Shown: positions 6,997-13,698, counted from the first letter of the stretch. The stretch: 14,416 bases of DNA from an uncultured Candidatus Melainabacteria bacterium (GCA_937927525.1 CALBDR010000377.1:1-14416); one strand, 5' to 3'. Notes: a model not told the origin generated them from the sequence alone. Numbers and translations: made by a program.

Positions 6997-7474
6997 AATC
7001 GTCTATGATCCTGTTGATTTCTTCGCGAGCTTCTTTGTTAAAATTCTTTGATTTGCTAGGGATAAATTGGCGCTTGTACTTGTTGCCGCGCATCTCGCTG
7101 TTGGGGTGACCACTAAACCCTGTGTTATGCCCATAAGCTTTTTTAGCTTGATCTTTATCAAAAATACCGACCTCAATGATGCCGTCTTTTGCTGTGTACT
7201 TTAACGCATCAAGCATATCACCAAACAGCTCCATATTAGCTTTTGAATTACCGCTTATATCACCTTTAATTTTTTTGTACTTTTTAGTTAAATCAGGATT
7301 GTAAATACCTTTTTGAACAGGTGACTCGGCTTGACCAACTTTATCAAGAATGTAATCGACTAAAAATTGACCGACCTCGTTAGCTGCTTCTTTTCTAAGA
7401 TTCTTGTTCTTGATCTTGTTCAGCTTCCTGGTCAGGTCCAATTCCTTCGTCACTCTCTCTTTCTCGATTGCCAT
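6968..7474 (-). CDS. Putative gp10-like head-tail / virion morphogenesis protein A
   Basis: A basic 168-residue protein starting at ATG 7474, inside the last 80 bases of the portal gene, in another frame. No later in-frame ATG would keep the N-terminal helix region (VTKELDLTRKLNKIKNKNLR). Motifs in order: ESPVQKGIYNPDLTKKYKKIKG, read in two parts as ESPVQKGIYNP and DLTKKYKKIKG; then MELFGDMLDALKYTA; IIEVGIFDKDQAKKAYGHNTG; GHPNSEMRGN; and RQFIPSKSKNF near the C-terminus. The GIFDKDQAKKAYGHNTG and RxFIP segments are characteristic of the gp10-like / virion morphogenesis group. Its place between portal and scaffold suggests a role in head maturation or in the head-tail joint. The GAGGG upstream is 9 bases from the ATG, so translation probably depends on the portal ribosomes. 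Confidence 0.52.
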   Translation of the reverse strand: MAIEKERVTKELDLTRKLNKIKNKNLRKEAANEVGQFLVDYILDKVGQAESPVQKGIYNPDLTKKYKKIKGDISGNSKANMELFGDMLDALKYTAKDGIIEVGIFDKDQAKKAYGHNTGFSGHPNSEMRGNKYKRQFIPSKSKNFNKEAREEINRIIDDYASEVQKEI

Positions 7475-9011
7475 TGATTAATACCCTCGCCATTTTTTTG
7501 TTCTTGCGTTCTTGGATTGCTAAAATTTCTTGCTCGGCTTCCTGTTCAGTCAATCCCTTGTCTTCCATAAGAATTAAAACCTCATCAGCAATGCCCAGGT
7601 CTTTTTTCATTTTGTATGTTTCAAGTCGCTGCTTTTCAGGTTGATACTGTTCAGGTTTTGGAAATGATAACTTGTAATCAAAATCATCCATGCTGCCATA
7701 CTGTGCAAAGTCACTATGCAGCAACTTCTTTTCAAGAAAGTAATTATGCCATTTAGATGCAATGCGCACAATGTCTTGCTCATTGTCTAAAAAGATTTGC
7801 TGATCGTCTTCTATTGCATTAAGCGGCTCACTGTGCTGAATAAGCTCTTGGATGCCAGATTGAAAGTTTGAGCCATCAAGCTTAACTGAAACGCTGTTCA
7901 TGCCCAGGTCATTGGTTGATAATAACAGCGCAATTTGCGCGGCAATTCCTTCTCGCAATTCTGTGAGATTTGGATTGGCGCTTGCAAAGCCGATTTGAGG
8001 TGTCGGGTCACCGTCTTCAACTTGCATTGTGATGCCGCGATTTGGTCCTACTTTGTATTTCTTAGGCACGTTCTTACCAAACATATAGAATATACCCATG
8101 CCTTGGATTTTTTGAATAAAATTGTAATCAGTTAAAAGCATATTGGTTAGAAGTGAACCTTCAATTAAGTCCTCGCCGCCTACTGACCAATAGGATCCGT
8201 CACGATCTTTTGCCAGGTCAACAAATGGAAGCTCGCCAATTTGATTAATTAAATCGGTTTCATCAACAACGCCTACAAGCTGCCCTTTTTCGTCGCAAGT
8301 AAAGTGATAATCGTTTGACCAAAAAATGTAGTGCTTTTCTGGTTGATCTTTATCTGCTGGAGAGTCTGCAATTATTTGGTTTTTGTCATCACCGTCACGA
8401 AATGAATTCGTTGGTCCAGTGCGACCTCTTAATTGACTATAAACTTCTGTTTGAATTGTCTTCGGTGAAAAGTCTGAAAGAATATAAGCGCGAGCCATTT
8501 CATTGTCTTGCTCGTCCTCAATTACATCATACATATGGGGTGGCAATATTTTGACATGGTACTTATAAACAGGCTCACCATCTGATCTTGATTCGTCATG
8601 GCATTTGTACGGTCGAATGTATACAAGACAATTTCTAAACGCCTCCAGGTAACGGTTTGTCTTTTTCATGGTGCTGTTAAGGTTAATTAAATCTTGCATC
8701 ATGACAAACTGGTCTTCATTGCCTGACTGAAGGGTTCGTTCTGGCGCAGTTTTATAAACTCGAGCTTTCTTGCTAATTACTTTTTTGAACAGATTAATGT
8801 TTGATGCCCTGCCTTCCATTTCACGAACAGTCTCTTCATCCATTTCATTTAATAACATATCAATAATGTACTTTTTGGCACGGTCTTTTAAGACCTCCCA
8901 TCGCTTAAATGACTCTTGTTTTCGTGCTTGGTTTTCCTGCCCTTCAATTTCTTGAATGACGCTTAAGCGAAAGTTTTGATCTAATAATTCGTTTTCGTTA
9001 AATATTTGCAT
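7395..9011 (-). CDS. Portal protein
   Basis: A 538-residue protein whose ATG (9011) overlaps the terL stop as TAATG, so translation is coupled. The portal dodecamer forms the DNA entry and exit ring and docks the terminase. Portal-like features are an N-terminal helical region with NINLFKKVISKKARVYKTAP (about residue 72-91), a core strand region (YKYHVKILPPHMYDVIEDE), ELPFVDLAKDRDGSYWSVGG, ALLLSTNDLGMNSVSVKLDG and the following stem/tunnel helices (FQSGIQELIQHSEPL, NEQDIVRIASKWHNYFLEKK). The C-terminus is acidic and Gln-rich (PDQEAEQDQEQES) and is encoded where the next gene already begins. Length is normal for a portal of this type, and the position right after terL supports the call. Confidence 0.88.
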   Translation of the reverse strand: MQIFNENELLDQNFRLSVIQEIEGQENQARKQESFKRWEVLKDRAKKYIIDMLLNEMDEETVREMEGRASNINLFKKVISKKARVYKTAPERTLQSGNEDQFVMMQDLINLNSTMKKTNRYLEAFRNCLVYIRPYKCHDESRSDGEPVYKYHVKILPPHMYDVIEDEQDNEMARAYILSDFSPKTIQTEVYSQLRGRTGPTNSFRDGDDKNQIIADSPADKDQPEKHYIFWSNDYHFTCDEKGQLVGVVDETDLINQIGELPFVDLAKDRDGSYWSVGGEDLIEGSLLTNMLLTDYNFIQKIQGMGIFYMFGKNVPKKYKVGPNRGITMQVEDGDPTPQIGFASANPNLTELREGIAAQIALLLSTNDLGMNSVSVKLDGSNFQSGIQELIQHSEPLNAIEDDQQIFLDNEQDIVRIASKWHNYFLEKKLLHSDFAQYGSMDDFDYKLSFPKPEQYQPEKQRLETYKMKKDLGIADEVLILMEDKGLTEQEAEQEILAIQERKNKKMARVLINGNRERESDEGIGPDQEAEQDQEQES

Positions 9012-11179
9012 TACATTGCCCTGTAATTTGTGAAGCGTTGGCGGTCTTGAAATTCATATTCTTGATCGATAAAGTAATCCAATGTGTCAGATGCATGGGT
9101 CAAATCAGCGTTCTTTTTATCTTTGCTGAAATCCTCTCTTTGCTGCACCTTCATTATATCCTTGTATAGTGTCGGACATTTCTCTTTGTTAATCAAGATT
9201 TGTGCATGATGAAGCAGCCCGTTTATTAATAACTGACGTTTTCTCATTCTTATATTACCACTTGCGCGGTATCGAACACAATCATCTCCGAACGCTTGGC
9301 GCAACACATTAACATCACTTGGACCCGTTGTCTTGCGTGCTTTACCTGAAAAGTCGCACGTTATCATAATTCTGCCAGTCCAGTCGTCGTATTTTTCTTT
9401 TATCGCGTTAACCATAGCATAGGTATCAGCCGCCTTGTCGGTTAGCTTAATCTCATCACAAAACACGCTAACCTTTTTGCCGTCAGCATTTTCATAAAGT
9501 TGTGAAGCGGTTGAAACCATCATGCCCACGTTAAAGTCCACGTTTACAAATAGCGGTGCATTTTTGTTTAGCACAATATCGGTTAAGTTTTTTTCCCTAG
9601 TGAATGAATAATAGAAAAGATTGGATCCAAGAAAGACGAGCTCACCGTCACCAAACACGCGCAATTGAGTCGGATCCAGCGTTTCTTTTAAGTGATTATA
9701 ATACTCAGGATCCAGATTGGTGTTTTCTTTTGTTGATGCTTGAATAATTCGAAGCTTTCCTGTTGCTTGGTGCTTTTCTACAAAATCTTGAAGCCAGCCC
9801 CATAAATCTTCGGGGGTGCCTGCCATGGTGCGTTGACGAAAAGGTGCATCTTTAACACGAACACGACGAAGCATTTCGTTGACACGAACTTCTTTCATCA
9901 GTGACGGCTCATTAATTCCGCAATAGGCTAAGTTTGGTCCCGCAATGGGTTTTTCAGCACTAAACACATAAAGCGGTGCGCTCGTCCATGCAAACTTAAA
10001 GCATTTGTCTTGTTTGTGATAATACGCGTATTTTGAAAGATTGTGGTTGTCGAAGCATTCTTGAAACAACGGAAGCATATCTTTTTTAAAGTCTTCAACC
10101 GATGGTGATAATAACCCGCCAGCGTAGCCTCTATTGAGCCATGATAGCTTTAATAGCTTCATCATTAACCCATAAGACTTGCCGCTGTTATGATGTATAT
10201 GTCCATTTGCGACATAGTTATTCGTATTTGGCACCTTCATGTCCCAAACCCAATCTTTTTTTGATTGTTTTTCAATGCTAAGTATTTTAGTTTTTTCTAA
10301 TTTATAACTAGTGGCATTGGAGGTGGATGATGAAACGCAAGCCAAAATACGACATAGATAAAATAAAAGAGCTTTCGGATGGTATTCGTAAAAGTCGAGA
10401 GATCGCAGCCGCTGTAGGATGCCCAGTAAAGTACGTTCAAAGGACGTGGTTAAAATTTGACCTCCCTCGCCCAAAGCAAGGTCCTCCATCTGGAAAATGC
10501 AATCCATCATTTCGCTGTGGTAGAAAGATTGATCGGGACGGATATGTTTTAATATCTTGCCCCCCAGGTCATCCTTTTGCACGATACCGTAAGAACAGAT
10601 CATTTGGGATGATTCTTGAACACAGAAAGGTAATGGAAGATCATCTTGAAAGATATTTAGAACCTCAAGAAGTTGTGGATCACGTTGACGGATGCACTCT
10701 ACATAATGATTTATCAAACCTAAGAGTTTATTCCACGAACCGAGAACACCTGAGCGAAACAACTTCTGGGATTGAGAAAGATTTTTCTCGTGACGGTTAT
10801 CTGAAATTGAAAATATATCGTGACCAACGCAAAGATCTTTCAGATATTTGTAGGTATAGTCAGATGAAAAAAGCGGGTGATGCTCGGTTGCTAAAAATTC
10901 TCCATGCTCACTTACTACTCGATAAAGATAGTCCTTACCTTTTGGGAACGCATCGCTACCTGACTGATAGACAAATCGATTACTCTTGTCGTGATAGCTT
11001 AGCACAAGCGACTTTTGATCTATGTCACAAATGGGAACTTCACCAGAAGCTGTTAAAACTAAAGAATCTTCTTTAAGGCAACCTAAGCCGCCTAAAAACG
11101 CAAGAATATCCGTTTCATCATCGTCGTGAAATAGTTTTTGTGCAGGTAATTGGTTATATTTCCAGTTAATCGAAGCCAC
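9011..11179 (-). CDS. terL: Terminase large subunit interrupted by an intein
   Basis: The 722-residue precursor starts at GTG (11179), 2 bases after the TerS stop. Residues 1-33 (N-extein, ending FLGGLG) and 332-722 (C-extein, starting SGKSYG) join to give a 424-residue TerL with Walker A GGLGSGKS. The C-extein has a Walker-B-like segment (LAYCGINEP), coupling motif AGTPE, and the RNase-H-like nuclease acids in VNVDFNVG, IMITCDFSG and THASDTLDYF. TerL is the packaging motor ATPase and the nuclease that cuts concatemeric DNA. Residues 34-331 are an intein that breaks the ATP-binding loop, so the precursor cannot be active before splicing. The opposite strand of the intein carries an HNH endonuclease gene. 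TerS lies just upstream and the portal just downstream. Confidence 0.93.
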   Translation of the reverse strand: MASINWKYNQLPAQKLFHDDDETDILAFLGGLGCLKEDSLVLTASGEVPICDIDQKSLVLSYHDKSNRFVYQSGSDAFPKGKDYLYRVVSEHGEFLATEHHPLFSSDYTYKYLKDLCVGHDIFSISDNRHEKNLSQSQKLFRSGVLGSWNKLLGLINHYVECIRQRDPQLLEVLNIFQDDLPLPFCVQESSQMICSYGIVQKDDLGGKILKHIRPDQSFYHSEMMDCIFQMEDLALGEGGQILTTSFERTLLGILQRLRSLDFYEYHPKALLFYLCRILACVSSSTSNATSYKLEKTKILSIEKQSKKDWVWDMKVPNTNNYVANGHIHHNSGKSYGLMMKLLKLSWLNRGYAGGLLSPSVEDFKKDMLPLFQECFDNHNLSKYAYYHKQDKCFKFAWTSAPLYVFSAEKPIAGPNLAYCGINEPSLMKEVRVNEMLRRVRVKDAPFRQRTMAGTPEDLWGWLQDFVEKHQATGKLRIIQASTKENTNLDPEYYNHLKETLDPTQLRVFGDGELVFLGSNLFYYSFTREKNLTDIVLNKNAPLFVNVDFNVGMMVSTASQLYENADGKKVSVFCDEIKLTDKAADTYAMVNAIKEKYDDWTGRIMITCDFSGKARKTTGPSDVNVLRQAFGDDCVRYRASGNIRMRKRQLLINGLLHHAQILINKEKCPTLYKDIMKVQQREDFSKDKKNADLTHASDTLDYFIDQEYEFQDRQRFTNYRAM
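10319..10325 (+). promoter_or_regulatory. Strong Shine-Dalgarno site of the antisense HNH gene
   Basis: GGAGGTG matches seven bases of the anti-Shine-Dalgarno sequence. The gap from GGAGG is 3 bases to the ATG at 10327 and 6 bases to the ATG at 10330, which favours the second as the start. The site lies on the plus strand within the intein, between its C-terminal splicing block and the HNH frame. A TATAAC hexamer at 10303-10308 is a weak -10 candidate without a good -35 partner. Confidence 0.75.
10330..11076 (+). CDS. HNH homing endonuclease encoded antisense inside the TerL intein
   Basis: The only convincing plus-strand gene: 248 residues from ATG 10330 (249 from the adjacent ATG 10327), led by GGAGGTG. 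Numbering from 10327, residues 10-48 look like a helix-turn-helix (KSREIAAAVGCPVKYVQRTW). Residues 69-141 are an HNH domain: DGYVLIS, PGHPFARY, MILEHRKVMEDHL, then VVDHVDG with His119, HNDLSNLRV with Asn127 and Asn131, and NREH with His141. These are the metal-binding and catalytic positions of the beta-beta-alpha-metal fold. Residues from about 160 on are antisense to the intein N-terminal splicing domain and show no family features. The stop (11074-11076) falls one base before the intein's first codon. It probably cuts intein-free terL alleles at the Walker A codons so that the intein is copied in. The domain is certain in style; the homing role is inferred. Confidence 0.9.
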   Translation: MKRKPKYDIDKIKELSDGIRKSREIAAAVGCPVKYVQRTWLKFDLPRPKQGPPSGKCNPSFRCGRKIDRDGYVLISCPPGHPFARYRKNRSFGMILEHRKVMEDHLERYLEPQEVVDHVDGCTLHNDLSNLRVYSTNREHLSETTSGIEKDFSRDGYLKLKIYRDQRKDLSDICRYSQMKKAGDARLLKILHAHLLLDKDSPYLLGTHRYLTDRQIDYSCRDSLAQATFDLCHKWELHQKLLKLKNLL

Positions 11180-11181
11180 AT

Positions 11182-11511
11182 TTAATCGTCGTCGCCTACA
11201 AAGTTAAATTCGCTAATCTCAACTGTGTGTTCTTTTTTATCCGACCAACCACATAAGTTTTTAAGACAAAAGATAAGCATCGTATCGCTGTGCTTTGCTC
11301 TTTCTAAAGCATCTCTTTTAAGCTGAAAGCGTGTGTGCACCATGTTTTGTTGCTTAAAGGACGCAAATGACTCATAACCCCATTCCTTAATCCTACGCTG
11401 TATAGTGTCATGAGAACATCCAAAGAAGTCAGCACAGTCTTGCAATGATGCTACCAGTCTACATAGAGCAGCTAGTTGTTCTTCGTTTATCTCTTTACGT
11501 TGTCGAGACAT
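11182..11511 (-). CDS. terS: Terminase small subunit
   Basis: A 109-residue protein from ATG 11511 with GGAG 7 bases upstream, overlapping the end of the methyltransferase gene by 17 bases. Residues 10-45 form a helix-turn-helix (LQDCADFFGCSHDTIQRRIK). A helical oligomerisation segment follows (FQLKRDALERAKHSDTMLIF), with the ending CLKNLCGWSDK, which is frequent in this type of small terminase (a "LKN-x-x-GW-x-DK" signature). The C-terminus is acidic (EFNFVGDDD), as expected for contact with TerL or the portal. TerS binds the packaging site and delivers DNA to TerL, whose gene starts 2 bases later. Confidence 0.85.
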   Translation of the reverse strand: MSRQRKEINEEQLAALCRLVASLQDCADFFGCSHDTIQRRIKEWGYESFASFKQQNMVHTRFQLKRDALERAKHSDTMLIFCLKNLCGWSDKKEHTVEISEFNFVGDDD

Positions 11512-12739
11512 CTTTAAGCTCCTCGTATGTTTTACCGTTAGATTCTAGTGTTGCTTTTTTGCCTGTGTAGTCTTGCCATCTTTGAATAATAACATCGCAG
11601 TAATGTTCATCTAATTCCATGCCGTAACATTTTCGGTTTGTTTTTTCGCAAGCGATGAAAGTAGATCCACTGCCTCCAAAAAAATCAACCACTATCGACT
11701 TAGTATTACTTCCTATTCGCAGTTGATTCTCTATCAGCTCTACTGGCTTCATAGTGGGATGCAACCCAGACCTGTCTCTGTTGTACTGCAACAGCCTACT
11801 ATACGACACGCCTTTTACTCCGCTATTAAAAACGGAGCTCTTTCTCATAACCACCAAATATTCGGTGTCAGGGTGATGAGCTGAGTTTATTGGAATCGCA
11901 GACTCTTTTTTCCATATCAAAACCCAAAAGCTTGCCCCTAGTTCCCTTGCCTTTAGTAAATATTCTGGCAGTAGATCTTTATTGCAAAAAATATAAGAAT
12001 TCACTTCATTATTAAAAACGTTTGGCATTGTTTGAAGAAATGCATCTGGATCAAAGTCGCATATCCAAGATATGTCGTCCGATTGCTTTCTCAGTGAGTC
12101 TGCAAGCGCTCCTTTGCCTCCACCTTTTTGAGTGTTTTGATTATACGGTGGATCGGTAAAAACCATATCGGCTTTCTCACCATTCATCAGCTTCTCAACA
12201 TCATCAATCATAGTAGAGTCACCACACATCACCCGATGGTTTCCAAGCAACCAAACATCACCGCGCTTAGTTACTGGATCGCCCTTAACCTCTGGCACAG
12301 CATCCTCATCCGATTGAGGCTCAAACTTTTCAATCGGCACTACAACAAAGTCTTTTAAGCCAAGCATATCCAAATCCAAGTCAGGTCCAAGGTCAATTAT
12401 ATCTTTGTTAATTTGCGACAAATCTAATTGCGCCCAAGTGTCCTTGCCTATTGCGTTATCAGAAACAACATACGCATAAAACTGCTCCTCGCTTTCAAAC
12501 TCCTGATAAATAACCGGCACTTTTTCCATGCCCATCTTTTTTGCTGCAACTAACCTTCCATGACCGGCAGCAATTCTGTTTGTACCCCTTTGAAGCACTA
12601 ACGGGTTCCTAAATCCCTGGTACTCGATTAATTTAATCAGCCTATCAATTTGCTCCTCAGTGTGGACGTGCATATTTTTCTCATAAGGCACTGGCGTGTT
12701 TATATCGACGAGCTCAATTGACTCACTTTTTATTTTCAT
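11495..12739 (-). CDS. ParB-like domain fused to a DNA methyltransferase (beta class, N6-adenine/N4-cytosine type)
   Basis: A 414-residue protein. ATG 12739 is chosen because GGAG lies 7 bases upstream; a TTG just before it is less likely. Residues 8-100 are a ParB/Srx-type domain: VPYEKNMHVHTEEQIDRLI, GFRNPLVLQ and IAAGHGRLVAAKKMG, with the GHGR nucleotide-contact motif at 59-62. Residues 155-395 are an amino-methyltransferase with GDVWLLGNHRVMCGDS, motif IV TDPPYN (195-200), HPTMKPVELI (327-336) and AdoMet-binding motif I VDFFGGSGSTF (351-361). Motif IV before motif I marks the beta class. It would methylate phage DNA, perhaps to resist host restriction or to mark packaging sites. It overlaps the preceding gene by 17 bases and lies directly upstream of terS. 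The recognition site cannot be read from the sequence. Confidence 0.88.
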   Translation of the reverse strand: MKIKSESIELVDINTPVPYEKNMHVHTEEQIDRLIKLIEYQGFRNPLVLQRGTNRIAAGHGRLVAAKKMGMEKVPVIYQEFESEEQFYAYVVSDNAIGKDTWAQLDLSQINKDIIDLGPDLDLDMLGLKDFVVVPIEKFEPQSDEDAVPEVKGDPVTKRGDVWLLGNHRVMCGDSTMIDDVEKLMNGEKADMVFTDPPYNQNTQKGGGKGALADSLRKQSDDISWICDFDPDAFLQTMPNVFNNEVNSYIFCNKDLLPEYLLKARELGASFWVLIWKKESAIPINSAHHPDTEYLVVMRKSSVFNSGVKGVSYSRLLQYNRDRSGLHPTMKPVELIENQLRIGSNTKSIVVDFFGGSGSTFIACEKTNRKCYGMELDEHYCDVIIQRWQDYTGKKATLESNGKTYEELKDVSTT

Positions 12740-13097
12740 CAAAATACTCCACGCGATCGCTGCTATTCTCTTCTATCATCTCTTGAATTTCGTTAAAGGT
12801 ATGCTCTTCATGCAAACGACGCTGCCGCTCGGCTTCGCTAACCGCTGCTTTTTCGGCTGCTTTTAACGCAAGATGAAAAAATGTGTTGCAATACTCTTTA
12901 ACGATAAACTTAATCTTTTCAGCATCAAGTTTTACTGCATGAGAGAGCTCGGTCTTTGATATTTCAGCAATGAGATTCTTTTCTAATAAAGGGCGTCTTT
13001 CGTGGTTTTTAAAGAACTGATAAACGTCAGGTTTTTCACTAAACCGAGCGTTGATTTGACGATCAAATTCATTTTTAATCAATGTTGGAAGATGCAT
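12723..13097 (-). CDS. Conserved-looking phage protein, function unknown
   Basis: A 124-residue protein I do not recognise. The ATG at 13097 overlaps the preceding stop as TAATG, and GGAG lies 8 bases upstream. It is almost wholly alpha-helical by composition: HLPTLIKNEFDRQINARFSE, EKNLIAEISKTELSHAVKL, IKFIVKEYCNTFFHLALKAA and a charged tail (EAERQRRLHEEHTFNEIQEM) that could be a coiled coil. It has no signal peptide or membrane segment. Tight coupling to the methyltransferase gene downstream suggests a shared job in DNA handling before packaging. That is a guess from position only. Confidence 0.75.
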   Translation of the reverse strand: MHLPTLIKNEFDRQINARFSEKPDVYQFFKNHERRPLLEKNLIAEISKTELSHAVKLDAEKIKFIVKEYCNTFFHLALKAAEKAAVSEAERQRRLHEEHTFNEIQEMIEENSSDRVEYFDENKK

Positions 13098-13666
13098 TAT
13101 TTAACTCCGGCAGGAGCTTTTAACGCATTGTTCATATCCGAGTCAACTTGTGATTGCTTTTTAAGAAAATCTTCTGAATAAACACGCTTCTTAAATTTTT
13201 CAGAATGAATATAAGTCGCCTCGTGACGATGATTGTCCATTTTACTTGTCTTTAATGGAAATTCTTTGTTTTTAATAATCACAACAGCGTCACCGACTTC
13301 AACGATCGGCTTTCCTTCTTCGTCTTTTCCGATAATTTTAATCTCGTGCGTGTGACCGTTCGCTGGCGTTGCGTACTTTTGAGGATTACCGTCAGAATCA
13401 ACCGTGTGATAAAAATGTTTATGCGGTATACGCTCCCAAATAGGATTTTGATCTGCGTTTTCGTGAAATGAAATGTTTCTACGAGGTTCAGCCATTTCAA
13501 GTCTAATAAGATCGTGCCAAACTTCCTCATCACCGCGAACACGACGCTTAAATTGCGCTTGCTCCTGTTCTTTTTTAAACATTTCTTCTGCGATTTGTTG
13601 TTTTGTTTTTCTTGGTTTCTTTGTGGTTTTCTTGGGCGCACCGTCAATGGGCGTTAATTCGGACAT
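13097..13666 (-). CDS. His-rich basic phage protein, function unknown
   Basis: About 189 residues from ATG 13666, chosen because AAGGAGAGG lies just upstream with a 6-base gap from GGAG; an ATG 11 codons further up (13699) lies in promoter-like DNA. The N-terminus is Lys/Pro-rich (KKTTKKPRKTKQQIAEEMFK) and probably contacts nucleic acid or is disordered. The middle has repeated His motifs: HKHFYHTVDSDG, GHTHEIKI and DNHRHEATYIHSEKF, which could bind a metal. It reads as a small beta domain between two charged ends. It is the first gene after a promoter-like pair at 13699-13728 and is translationally coupled to the next gene. I do not recognise the family. Confidence 0.78.
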   Translation of the reverse strand: MSELTPIDGAPKKTTKKPRKTKQQIAEEMFKKEQEQAQFKRRVRGDEEVWHDLIRLEMAEPRRNISFHENADQNPIWERIPHKHFYHTVDSDGNPQKYATPANGHTHEIKIIGKDEEGKPIVEVGDAVVIIKNKEFPLKTSKMDNHRHEATYIHSEKFKKRVYSEDFLKKQSQVDSDMNNALKAPAGVK

Positions 13667-13698
13667 AAACCTCTCCTTAGTCAGTTTGAGATAATTCA

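Larger units (their letters stand above)
10187..11080 (-). mobile_element. Intein in the TerL Walker A motif (298 residues), bearing an antisense HNH gene
   Basis: The intein starts at Cys34 (codon 11078-11080) and ends at Asn331 (10187-10189), followed by Ser332. N-terminal splicing blocks: CLKEDSLVLTASG (block A), FLATEHHPLF with the T-x-x-H of block B (Thr98, His101), and YLKDLCVGHDIFSI (end of the N domain, near residue 126). C-terminal blocks: VWDMKVPNTNNYVANG (block F) and HIHHN with the penultimate His and terminal Asn (block G). The 160 or so residues between show no LAGLIDADG or HNH motif in this frame. The complementary strand there encodes an HNH endonuclease. Removing exactly this segment restores GGLG-SGKS, which fixes the borders. 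Cys1, His-Asn and Ser+1 indicate a splicing-competent intein. Confidence 0.92.

Noticed and set aside
6745..7051. Plus-strand frames opposite the gp10-like genes with hydrophobic stretches
   Set aside because: The hydrophobicity is the complement of Lys-rich coding sequence; no start signal.
10261..10289. TTGATT and ATTTTA pair with 17-base spacing on the plus strand as an HNH promoter
   Set aside because: Both boxes are weak in an AT-rich stretch that codes for conserved intein residues; not enough to call.
10310..10800. Possible in-frame endonuclease relic in the minus-strand intein linker
   Set aside because: No LAGLIDADG, HNH, GIY-YIG or other endonuclease motif is visible in that frame; the HNH motifs are on the plus strand.
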